Shown here: piece after piece, positions 26,610 through 34,398 of the stretch
Layout of the letters: each line of letters opens with the position of its first letter
How positions within the stretch are numbered: position 1 is the stretch's first letter
Assembly: GCA_023664605.1 (NCBI GenBank)
Contig: JAMPFF010000005.1
Span: 44,118-108,117, forward strand
From: Clostridium sp.
GTDB taxonomy: Bacteria > Bacillota > Clostridia > Lachnospirales > Lachnospiraceae
Length of the DNA: 64,000 bases
Direction of reading: 5' to 3'
Notes under the pieces: generated by a model
What the model was told of the DNA's origin: nothing
What the model saw: only the letters and a program-made list of their open reading frames with translations
The model's database searches: none
Translations under genes and position numbers: made by a program

Positions 26610-27361
26610 AATATCTTTCCTTCTTTACTATACCAGCATTCCCCGTTTGTCAATACATAATCCTCCCCCGATAAAACCGCCTTAATATAATCCGCCGGAG
26701 AGGAAAGTTTCCTTTTAAAAGCGACGCCCGCTCCCAGAATTTTGGTAATATGGATATCCGAACCCGCCGTCATGGGAAGATGATGTTTGGCCGCATAAGC
26801 TATCGCTCTTTTATCAAACTCGGGATTATGGTGCGCCCTGCTCTGTGAATGGGAGTGCATGGCATTGATGCCCTCCACGCCGTCCACCCATTCGGGGAAA
26901 AGCCGGACTTCAGGAATATATCCCTCCTCCCGATAGGGATGCGCATGGATTACCATACCGTTATTTTGATGTACAAGCCGGTATTGTTCCTCTATATCCG
27001 CCTGGCGGATACCCAGATTGGCAAGCATCCATTCCTTATCGATTCCATAAAGTAAAAACTCTGTTCCGTGAAATCCCGCCTCATAGCCAAAGAAAACGTC
27101 CAGTCCGATTTTATCGCCCTCCTCTTTCGCATTTTCATATCCTTTGCAAAATTCATTCACCCACTCTTCCCAGGGCTTCTTTCTGTCTATCGCCGTATTT
27201 CCGCCCCAGTTGTGGTCCGTCACAAAAATACCTGTATAACCGTATTCCTTACAGGCCCTCGCCATCTCTTTTCCCGTACTGGCGCCACAGGCGCTTGCTT
27301 CGGATGTATGAAGATGCGTTTCATATAAAAACGGGTATTCTTCTCTTATTTTATCAGACAT
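26606..27361 (-). CDS. PHP-domain phosphoesterase
   Basis: 251 residues from the ATG at 27361, which has GGAAGG 7 nt before it. Metal-binding PHP motifs are visible: YETHLHTSEAS (HxH) near the start, FVTDHNWGG (DH), the Glu in FFGYEAGFHG, VIHAHPYREEG and TAGSDIHI near the C-terminus. Such proteins hydrolyse phosphate monoesters or nucleotide-derived substrates; the actual substrate cannot be read from the sequence. It is cytosolic and in an operon with the PrsA-like gene. Confidence 0.85.
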   Translation of the reverse strand: MSDKIREEYPFLYETHLHTSEASACGASTGKEMARACKEYGYTGIFVTDHNWGGNTAIDRKKPWEEWVNEFCKGYENAKEEGDKIGLDVFFGYEAGFHGTEFLLYGIDKEWMLANLGIRQADIEEQYRLVHQNNGMVIHAHPYREEGYIPEVRLFPEWVDGVEGINAMHSHSQSRAHHNPEFDKRAIAYAAKHHLPMTAGSDIHITKILGAGVAFKRKLSSPADYIKAVLSGEDYVLTNGECWYSKEGKIL

Positions 27362-27403
27362 TTTTATACCTTCCATTGCTGCCCGGCCGCATAATCTCCT
27401 CGT

Positions 27404-27434
27404 AAAAAGTGGCTATGCGTCTCCACATAGCCAC
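27404..27434 (-). terminator. ilvE terminator
   Basis: Perfect 9-bp stem (GTGGCTATG with CATAGCCAC), 8-nt loop, then TTTTT on the minus strand, between the ilvE stop and the PHP gene. Confidence 0.85.
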
Positions 27435-27459
27435 CACCATGCCCTACTGCTCCATTTAC

Positions 27460-28485
27460 CTATTTAATCACATGAATCCATCCCTCGGGTGCGTCGATAC
27501 GTCCCATCTGGATGCCTGTCAATGTTTCGTACAATTTCTTCGTAATCGGTCCCATCTCGCTCATGCCGCTTGGAAATACAATCTCTTTGCCATGGTCAAC
27601 CACTTTGCCGACCGGAGAAATAACCGCCGCGGTACCGCACAAACCGCACTCCGCAAAATCTTTCACCTCTTCAAAAGCAACCGGCCTTTCCTCTACTTCC
27701 AGCCCCAGATAATCCTTGGCAACAACCATCAGGGAACGGCGGGTAATGGACGGCAAAATACTGTCCGATTTCGGCGTTACCACTTTATTGTCTTTCGTTA
27801 CGAAGATAAAGTTGGCGCCGCCGGTCTCCTCCACATAAGTTCTGGTTGCCGCATCCAAATACATATTCTCGTCAAAGCCCTCTTCATGCGCCGTTACAAT
27901 GGCATACAGGCTCATCGCGTAGTTAAGGCCCGCTTTGATATGCCCCGTGCCATGCGGCGCAGCCCTGTCAAAATCACTGACTTTAATGGTCAACGGTTTA
28001 ATGCCGCCTTTAAAGTATGGACCGACAGGCGTTGTGAAAACTCTGAACTGATATTCCTCCGCCGGTTTTACGCCGATAACGGATGAAGAGCCGAAAATGA
28101 ACGGACGGATATATAATGTCGCCCCCGAACCATACGGCGGCACATAAGCCTCGTTTGCCGCTACCGTCTGCGTTACCGCTTCCACAAAACGCTCCTTGGG
28201 AAATACCGGTATCTCCAATCTTTTGCAGGAATCCTCCATACGCTGTCCGTTTAAATCCGGACGGAACGTAACGATACGTCCATCCTGTGTCGTATAAGCC
28301 TTTAAGCCCTCGAAGCAGGTCTGCGCATACTGTAATACGCCCGCACACTCGCTCATGGTAATCGCCGCATCGGAAATAAGCGCGCCCTCATCCCACGCAC
28401 CGTTTTTATAATTGGATACATAGCGCTTGTCCGTCTCGTGATATCCAAATCCCAGATTTGCCCAATCTATGTTTTTCTTTTCCAT
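27460..28485 (-). CDS. ilvE: Branched-chain amino acid aminotransferase
   Basis: PLP enzyme of fold type IV that interconverts valine, leucine and isoleucine with their keto acids. 341 residues. Recognisable family blocks are GALISDAAITMSECAGVLQYAQTCFEG (split: CFEGLKAY), the Lys-containing GHIKAGLNYAMSL with the PLP Lys, YVEETGGANFIFV and GTAAVISPVG near the C-terminus. It is monocistronic, with a clear terminator. No T-box or leader peptide is seen in the 64 bp upstream of the start. Confidence 0.96.
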   Translation of the reverse strand: MEKKNIDWANLGFGYHETDKRYVSNYKNGAWDEGALISDAAITMSECAGVLQYAQTCFEGLKAYTTQDGRIVTFRPDLNGQRMEDSCKRLEIPVFPKERFVEAVTQTVAANEAYVPPYGSGATLYIRPFIFGSSSVIGVKPAEEYQFRVFTTPVGPYFKGGIKPLTIKVSDFDRAAPHGTGHIKAGLNYAMSLYAIVTAHEEGFDENMYLDAATRTYVEETGGANFIFVTKDNKVVTPKSDSILPSITRRSLMVVAKDYLGLEVEERPVAFEEVKDFAECGLCGTAAVISPVGKVVDHGKEIVFPSGMSEMGPITKKLYETLTGIQMGRIDAPEGWIHVIK

Positions 28486-28549
28486 TGTTTCTTCTCTCCT
28501 TCCTCAACCTGTCTTCTTATTATTATTCTTTTATCCGTAAAAGTCAAGA

Positions 28550-30520
28550 CTATAGCGCAGACGCCACAATATCCATGGCAATATCATAGGCAAAGTCATT
28601 AATCGCTTTCTCGCACATTCTAAGCAGTTTCTGCCTTTCCGGCGACAATTCATATTGATATAATCCCTTTATGCCCTCGGTGATGCCGTCACTGTCAAAA
28701 TCATCCAGATACTGATTCAAAATCCGCAGCCTCTGTTTCCATTCTTCTTCGGAAAGGAAAAGCTTTTCTTTGGCCGCCTTTTCATTTTCCTCCTGCTCTT
28801 TCGGCAGTTCCGCAACCAGATACCTGTCCAGATTTTCGCCAAGCGTCCGCATCATATTGAAGATAATCGGCGACTGCACTTCGACTTCCTCCAGTCTGCC
28901 CGCCTTGCTCTTTTTCTCCAGTTCAAACGCTTCTTCCGCCAGTTCGTCCGCGCCTACGTTGCGCGCATTTCCTTTCAGGGCATGGACGATAATCGCATAG
29001 CCCGACACATCTTCCTTATTTAACATTGCCTTTAACTGCTCTTCTTTTTCCAAAAGCATTTCCCTGAAATCGCGCAGCACTTTCAGATACAGGGCATGGC
29101 TGCCTCCCATATACTTCAAGCCGTGGGCGGCATTGATGCCCATATCAATCAGGCTTTCTTCATTCAATTCCATCTGCTCCCCGCCAAGGGATTCTCCCGT
29201 ATCTTCTGCCAGATAGACCAGTTCTTTGGGCAGATATTTGATTAACATATCCTCCAGCTTTTCCGGCTCAATCGGTTTGGATAAATAATCTTCAAATCCC
29301 TCATTTAAATAAAACTCCTTGGCTCCCACAACCGCATTGGCCGTCAGGGCGATAATCGGAATATCTTTTGAGGGATTTCCCTCCAGTTCCCGTATGGCAT
29401 GCAGCGTCTGTACGCCGTCCATAACCGGCATCATATGATCCATGCAGATAAGATGGTATTCTTTACGTTTCACCATTTCCAGACATTCCTCACCGCTTGA
29501 GGCCACATCAATCTGTAACTTTGTCTTGCGCAAAAGATCCTGCGCTACGGCAAGGTTCATGGCGTTATCATCCACCACCAGAATCTTTCCAAGCGGCGCA
29601 ATGAATTTTTCCCTGTAACTGACGGAATTTTTAACGCTCCTGTCATACTGCTCCTGAAAATCTCCAAGCGGTTCTTTACTTATCACTTTCTGCGGAATGG
29701 CAAAAGAGAACACGGAACCTTTTCCATATTTGCTCTTAACCGTAAGCTTTCCGCCCATCATCTCTACCAGCCTGTTGGTTACGGCAAGCCCTAAGCCGGT
29801 TCCTTCTTCGCTGCGGCTTGCCTCCATATCCAGTCTGTTAAAGGTTTCAAAAATCTTGGCAAGATCTTTTTCCTTGACGCCGACGCCGGTATCCTCCACC
29901 GCAACCTCCATCAATATTTTATCCTCTTCCAACGGCTTCCAGGATAAATGCAGCGTCACCATACCCGTCTTGGTATACTTGACGGCGTTCGATAACAGGT
30001 TGCCGATAATCTGGCGTAAATGGACTTCGTCGCCCGATAATTTATACGGCACATCCGATGCGATATCCAAAGAAAGGCGCAGTTTCTTTTTTCTAAGCGG
30101 AATGGAAATGCTGTTAATGATATCGTTTAATAAGGAACTGATATCGTACGTTCCCTCCGCAAGTTCCATCTTGCCGGACTGCAGTTTGGAAAAATCCAAA
30201 ATATCACTGACTAAGGATAACAGTACGGTTCCCGCCTGCTTAATATCCAGCGCATATCCCGTGATTGTCTCATCCTGGCTTTCTCTTAAAATCAGTTCGT
30301 TCAAGCCTAAAATCGTATTAATCGGCGTCCTGATTTCATGCGACATATTGGAAAGAAAGAGGTCTCTTGCGCGTCCTGCTTTTTTTGCTTCCTCCATGGC
30401 GTTTTCCAAATCGGTGTTTTTCTTTTCCAGTTCGTCTTTTGCCAGTAAGAGCGAAACCGCCTGCTTTTCTAATTTGGAAGTAAATCCGCCCGTTGTCTTA
30501 TTGTTCTTATTTTCGCTCAT
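28550..30520 (-). CDS. Cytosolic hybrid histidine kinase (HisKA-HATPase-REC-HPt)
   Basis: 656 residues with no membrane segment and only a ~45-residue coiled coil before the kinase core, so input must come through a partner or the coiled coil. HisKA has SNMSHEIRTPINT (phospho-His about 61). HATPase_c shows IGNLLSNAVKYT, VEDTGVGV and GTGLGLAV. The receiver domain has VVDDNAMN, CMDHMMPVMDG (phospho-Asp) and LTANAV. An HPt domain follows with VHALKGNARNVGA. A full phosphorelay is thus in one protein, but no output regulator lies nearby. It begins 7 bp after folA. Confidence 0.93.
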   Translation of the reverse strand: MSENKNNKTTGGFTSKLEKQAVSLLLAKDELEKKNTDLENAMEEAKKAGRARDLFLSNMSHEIRTPINTILGLNELILRESQDETITGYALDIKQAGTVLLSLVSDILDFSKLQSGKMELAEGTYDISSLLNDIINSISIPLRKKKLRLSLDIASDVPYKLSGDEVHLRQIIGNLLSNAVKYTKTGMVTLHLSWKPLEEDKILMEVAVEDTGVGVKEKDLAKIFETFNRLDMEASRSEEGTGLGLAVTNRLVEMMGGKLTVKSKYGKGSVFSFAIPQKVISKEPLGDFQEQYDRSVKNSVSYREKFIAPLGKILVVDDNAMNLAVAQDLLRKTKLQIDVASSGEECLEMVKRKEYHLICMDHMMPVMDGVQTLHAIRELEGNPSKDIPIIALTANAVVGAKEFYLNEGFEDYLSKPIEPEKLEDMLIKYLPKELVYLAEDTGESLGGEQMELNEESLIDMGINAAHGLKYMGGSHALYLKVLRDFREMLLEKEEQLKAMLNKEDVSGYAIIVHALKGNARNVGADELAEEAFELEKKSKAGRLEEVEVQSPIIFNMMRTLGENLDRYLVAELPKEQEENEKAAKEKLFLSEEEWKQRLRILNQYLDDFDSDGITEGIKGLYQYELSPERQKLLRMCEKAINDFAYDIAMDIVASAL

Positions 30521-30527
30521 GCAGTCT

Positions 30528-31031
30528 TTATTCCCCTTTCTTCTTTTTCCGCTCGTACTTTACAAACTGATAGGCAATATCAAAATAAGTCTGTTCCTCG
30601 CTGTCCGCCGTCACTTCCCACTCGTCCATTTCATCCAGATTGGGAAAATAAGCGTCCGCTTCATATTCATGGTCGATTTTCGTCACATGCGCTACATCAC
30701 AGTAGGGAAGCATCATACTATAAACGCTCTCTCCGCCGATAATATAAATTTCATCATCCTGATATTTAGAAAGTTCTTCTAACAGTTCCTCTTTACTGTG
30801 TACGACAATGGCGTCTTTTACCTTATAATCCGGATTGGTGGAAAGAATGATATTCGTCCGGTTCTCAAGCGGCATCCCCTGCGGAAACGTCTCCAGCGTC
30901 TTTCTGCCCAGCACGACGACTTTTCCCGTCGTCTCTTTCCTGAAATTTTTATGGTCATTCGGAATCCGTACAAGGAGGCCTCCCTTACAGCCGATTGCCC
31001 AGTTATTATCCACTGCAACAATCATATTCAT
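30528..31031 (-). CDS. folA: Dihydrofolate reductase
   Basis: Reduces dihydrofolate to tetrahydrofolate with NADPH; 167 residues. Family features are MIVAVDNNWAIGCKGGLLVRIPNDHKNF at the N-terminus (here AIGCKG and PNDHKNF; Asp is the catalytic acid), VVLGRKTLETFP (NADPH loop) and IYIIGGESVYSMML. It follows thyA by 23 bp, the usual thymidylate-folate pairing, and is followed directly by the hybrid kinase. Confidence 0.96.
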   Translation of the reverse strand: MNMIVAVDNNWAIGCKGGLLVRIPNDHKNFRKETTGKVVVLGRKTLETFPQGMPLENRTNIILSTNPDYKVKDAIVVHSKEELLEELSKYQDDEIYIIGGESVYSMMLPYCDVAHVTKIDHEYEADAYFPNLDEMDEWEVTADSEEQTYFDIAYQFVKYERKKKKGE

Positions 31032-31054
31032 TTTATTTTATCCTGCCCTTTCTT

Positions 31055-31903
31055 TTATATTGCAATCGGGATATTGGTAATCTGTTCCCCCGTTACATAG
31101 TTATCCACTTTTACGTCGTTTCTGGTAAATTGGTAAAAATCCTTAATCTCCGGATTCAACCAAAACGTCGGCGCATCATATGCGGGTCTTTCTATCAACT
31201 CTTCGATAATAGGAATATGCCTGTCGTAAATGTGGGCGTCCGCAATCACATGGACAAACTCTCCCACCTGCATATCGCAGACCTGTGCCAGCATATGGAC
31301 TAACACCGCATACTGCACGACGTTCCAGTTATTCGCCGCCAGCACATCCTGGGAACGCTGGTTTAAGATGGCGTTTAACGTCAGCTTGTCCTCTCCCTTT
31401 TTCTGGGTCACATTGAATGTCATGCTGTAGGCGCAGGGGTAAAGGCGCATTTCATGCAAATCCTGATGCACATAGATATTCGTCATAATACGTCTGCTGA
31501 ACGGATTGTTTTTTAAATCATAAATCACCCTGTCCACCTGGTCCATCATGCCCTCTTTATACTGGTGTTTTATCCCCATCTGATAGCCGTACGCCTTGCC
31601 GATAGAGCCGTCCTCATCCGCCCATTCATCCCATATATGGCTGTGCAAATCATGGATATTATTGGACTTTTGCTGCCATATCCATAACATCTCGTCCGTT
31701 GCGCTCTTTAGCGCCGTACGCCGCAATGTAAGAATGGGAAATTCTTCCCGCAAATCGTATCTGTTGACAACGCCGAATTTTTTAAGCGTATATGCCGGCG
31801 CGCCGTCCTCCCAGTGCGGTCTGACTTTCTCCCCCTCCGTGCTTGTGCCGTTTGCTAAGATATCTTTGCACATATTAATAAAAATCGTATCCGCTAAACT
31901 CAT
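31055..31903 (-). CDS. thyA: Thymidylate synthase
   Basis: Methylates dUMP to dTMP using methylene-tetrahydrofolate. The start MSLADTIFIN follows GGGGATTAGA; a longer frame exists to 31936. 282 residues. The catalytic Cys is in RLYPCAYSMTFNV, where most enzymes have PPCH, so this belongs to the variant subgroup with Tyr-Pro-Cys-Ala. ILNQRSQDVLAANNWNV holds the phosphate/nucleotide-binding residues, and HIYDRHIP the conserved His-x-Tyr. It is upstream of folA, which regenerates its cofactor. Confidence 0.94.
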   Translation of the reverse strand: MSLADTIFINMCKDILANGTSTEGEKVRPHWEDGAPAYTLKKFGVVNRYDLREEFPILTLRRTALKSATDEMLWIWQQKSNNIHDLHSHIWDEWADEDGSIGKAYGYQMGIKHQYKEGMMDQVDRVIYDLKNNPFSRRIMTNIYVHQDLHEMRLYPCAYSMTFNVTQKKGEDKLTLNAILNQRSQDVLAANNWNVVQYAVLVHMLAQVCDMQVGEFVHVIADAHIYDRHIPIIEELIERPAYDAPTFWLNPEIKDFYQFTRNDVKVDNYVTGEQITNIPIAI

Positions 31904-31948
31904 TCTAATCCCCATTCCGGAGCATTTTCGCTCCATAAAACAATACTG

Positions 31949-33547
31949 CTATTTGTCGTATTTATCGCATAACGCGTTAATCTGGTCTGCAAACCGCGCC
32001 ATATCCTTATTTGCGCTTCCCTCGTTCTTATGGATAACTGCAATAAGCCTCTGTCCGGCAGCCAAAAGTCTCGCAAAGACATCGGAAATGCCATGCGCTT
32101 TCTTCTTAATGGCAACAGGGCCTGCCTCATAAATAAATTCACCGGATAGCAAATCATATCTGGTTCCGCTGTACGGCGCATATGCATTTAACCCGTGTTC
32201 TATTTTCAAACATTCGGTAAAAAGCTTGCAGACGCTGTCCTCGCCATGTACGACAAAGACCTTGTCCGGCTTTTTTTCAAAGCCTGTTATCCAGCGTAAT
32301 AACCCTGCCTTATCCGCATGGCCGCTCATGCCTACCAGCTTTTCTATTTTAGCGCGGATTTCTATGGTCTCGCCAAAAAGCCTTACTTCATTCGCGCCCT
32401 CCACAATGGCGCGCCCTAACGTACCGTTCGCCTGATAGCCGACAAAAAGAATCGTGCATTCCTGCCGCCACAGATTATGCTTTAAATGGTGCCTGATTCG
32501 CCCGGCCTCACACATACCGGAGGCGGAAATAATGACTTTCGGCGTATTTTCAAAGTTAATGGCCTTGGACTCGTCGCTGGTAATGGCAAGATGCAGCCCC
32601 GGAAACATAATCGGGTTGATGCCTTTTTTGACAAGAGCCATTGCTTCCTCGTCAAAACATTCCATGCTGTTTCGCTGGAAAATACCGGTTGCCTCCACGG
32701 CAAGCGGGCTGTCCACATAAACCGGGAAATCCTCATGCCCTTTGACGAGGCGTTCCTCCTTAATCTGGCGTAAAAAGTAGAGCATTTCCTGCGTCCTGCC
32801 AACCGCAAAGGAGGGTATCACAACGTTGCCGCCCTTATCGAAAGTCGTTTTTAAAATTTTGACCAGTTCCCCGATATAATCTATTTTTTCTTCACTGTGA
32901 TATCTGTTGCCGTATGTGGATTCCATAACGACATAGTCCGCTTCCGGCGTCAGTTTGGGGTCTTTTAAAAGCGGCAGGTTTAAATTTCCAATATCTCCGG
33001 AAAAAACCAGTTTCTTTGTGACGCCGCCCTCCGTCGCCCAGACCTCAATACTGGAGGAACCAAGTAAATGCCCGATATCCGTAAAACGGATAACAACGCC
33101 CGGACACACCGTAATCTTTCTGTCATACGGACACGGCAACAGCCTCTTGATTGCGCCGTCCGCATCCTCCATCTTATAAAGAGGTTCTATCGGCGCATTG
33201 TCCGCGCTTCTTTTCGCTTTCCGGTTCTTCCACTCCGCTTCCTGCATCTGGATATGCGCGCTGTCGCGTAACATAATGCTGCACAAGTCCGCCGTCGCGT
33301 CGGTCGCATAAATGCTGCCCCTGAATCCCCTCGCATATAAAAACGGCAAAAGCCCGGAATGGTCGATATGCGCATGGGTCAAAAATATATAATCTATCAC
33401 CGCCGGTTCCACAGGCAGTTCACAACTCTCAAACACCTGCATTCCCTGTTCCATACCATAATCTACCAGAATATTGACATCTCCCACACGAAGATAATGA
33501 CAACTCCCCGTAACCTCATGGTCCGCTCCGATAAACATTAATTCCAT
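31949..33547 (-). CDS. Metallo-beta-lactamase/beta-CASP hydrolase (RNase-like)
   Basis: 532 residues of the CPSF/RNase J-like superfamily. The metal site is THAHIDHSG (HxHxDH), with GHLLGSSSIE, VFSGDIGN (Asp) and the beta-CASP motifs VIISASGMCEAGRIRHHL (split here: SGMCEAGR; IRHHLKHN). The C-terminal zinc-metallo-hydrolase block has GMSGHADKAGLL and VFVVHGE. These proteins are predicted RNA-processing nucleases of the cytosol; the exact target is unknown. It is the first gene of the minus-strand run into thyA (45-bp gap). Confidence 0.88.
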   Translation of the reverse strand: MELMFIGADHEVTGSCHYLRVGDVNILVDYGMEQGMQVFESCELPVEPAVIDYIFLTHAHIDHSGLLPFLYARGFRGSIYATDATADLCSIMLRDSAHIQMQEAEWKNRKAKRSADNAPIEPLYKMEDADGAIKRLLPCPYDRKITVCPGVVIRFTDIGHLLGSSSIEVWATEGGVTKKLVFSGDIGNLNLPLLKDPKLTPEADYVVMESTYGNRYHSEEKIDYIGELVKILKTTFDKGGNVVIPSFAVGRTQEMLYFLRQIKEERLVKGHEDFPVYVDSPLAVEATGIFQRNSMECFDEEAMALVKKGINPIMFPGLHLAITSDESKAINFENTPKVIISASGMCEAGRIRHHLKHNLWRQECTILFVGYQANGTLGRAIVEGANEVRLFGETIEIRAKIEKLVGMSGHADKAGLLRWITGFEKKPDKVFVVHGEDSVCKLFTECLKIEHGLNAYAPYSGTRYDLLSGEFIYEAGPVAIKKKAHGISDVFARLLAAGQRLIAVIHKNEGSANKDMARFADQINALCDKYDK

Positions 33548-33646
33548 ATGTCAACTTCCTCCTTCCGTCCTTTATCCTCCGCCATTTATCTTTCTTGGCC
33601 CGCGATATTTGCGGATGACGCAGCGCGCCAGAGCAAATTCGCAACG

Positions 33647-33665
33647 AAAGGGATTTCATCCCTTT
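33647..33665 (+). terminator. Hairpin with T-rich tail between the beta-CASP gene and ytaF
   Basis: 8-bp perfect stem (AAAGGGAT with ATCCCTTT), 3-nt loop, followed on plus by TGTTTATTTT. No plus-strand gene precedes it, so either an unannotated short transcript ends here or it is a leader structure in front of ytaF. The rest of 33548-33762 shows no gene. Confidence 0.4.
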
Positions 33666-33762
33666 TGTTTATTTTACCATTTTTCCAGATAAGCGTACAG
33701 TCAATTTCTAAAGATTTACATATGATAAATCAATAACACAAAATATGACATGAGGTAACACT

Positions 33763-34398
33763 ATGTTTTCGACAATTCTGCCTGTGCTTTTATTTATGCT
33801 CGCCGTCTCCGTAGACTCCTTAAGTGCAGGTTTTTCCTACGGCGCATCCAGGGTCCGCATCAGGCCGTTAGCCGGTGTCTTTCTTGTTCTGGTTCCCTCG
33901 GTTTCCATTACGCTCATGACACGCGTCGGCTCTTTCCTGTTTTCTTTCCTGCCGGTTTCCATATTTTCCGTTCTTTCGTTTTTCATTCTTTTCTTCCTTG
34001 CCTGCGAAAAATTACTCGAAAGCCTGATACGCTGTTTTGCAAAAAAATATCCCAATATCGTCGGCAAGCGGGTCTATAAAATCAAACAGGTCAACATTAT
34101 CTTTACCATTTATTTTTCTCCGGAAGATGCCAATAAAGAAGACGTACAGGTACTCAGCGCGAAAGAAGCCTTTTTCTTAAGCCTTGCCCTATCTCTTGAC
34201 AGTATTTTTACCAGCATGGCGTTTTCCTGTCAGGTTCCGTCCTTATTATTATTTTTCCTGCTGGCGGCATTTTTCCATTTCCTGCTTTTTAGCGGCGGTT
34301 TTTTATGCGGCCTGCTGGTATCGAAAAAATTCTCCATTGACCTTTCCTGGCTCAGTGGGCTGTTTCTTCTGCTGCTAGCGGTGTATGCTCTTTTATAG
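33763..34398 (+). CDS. ytaF: Sporulation membrane protein YtaF family
   Basis: 211 residues with about six hydrophobic helices, related to the MntP/YtaF group of small transporters. The paired motif AVSVDSLSAGFSYGA near the start and its repeat ALSLDSIFTSMAF near residue 145 (two Asp-Ser repeats in inverted topology) are diagnostic. The hydrophilic loop between holds FAKKYPNIVGKRV. In Bacillus ytaF is sporulation-associated; transport substrate unknown. Its last 47 bp overlap the 3' end of the convergent P-type ATPase gene. Confidence 0.85.
   Translation: MFSTILPVLLFMLAVSVDSLSAGFSYGASRVRIRPLAGVFLVLVPSVSITLMTRVGSFLFSFLPVSIFSVLSFFILFFLACEKLLESLIRCFAKKYPNIVGKRVYKIKQVNIIFTIYFSPEDANKEDVQVLSAKEAFFLSLALSLDSIFTSMAFSCQVPSLLLFFLLAAFFHFLLFSGGFLCGLLVSKKFSIDLSWLSGLFLLLLAVYALL

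Noticed and set aside
27409-28086. 225-codon open frame antisense to ilvE
   Set aside because: Shadow of ilvE with a composition typical of reverse frames; no motif.
29697-30782. 361-codon open frame on the plus strand
   Set aside because: Exact antisense of the hybrid kinase and folA; no ribosome site or family similarity.
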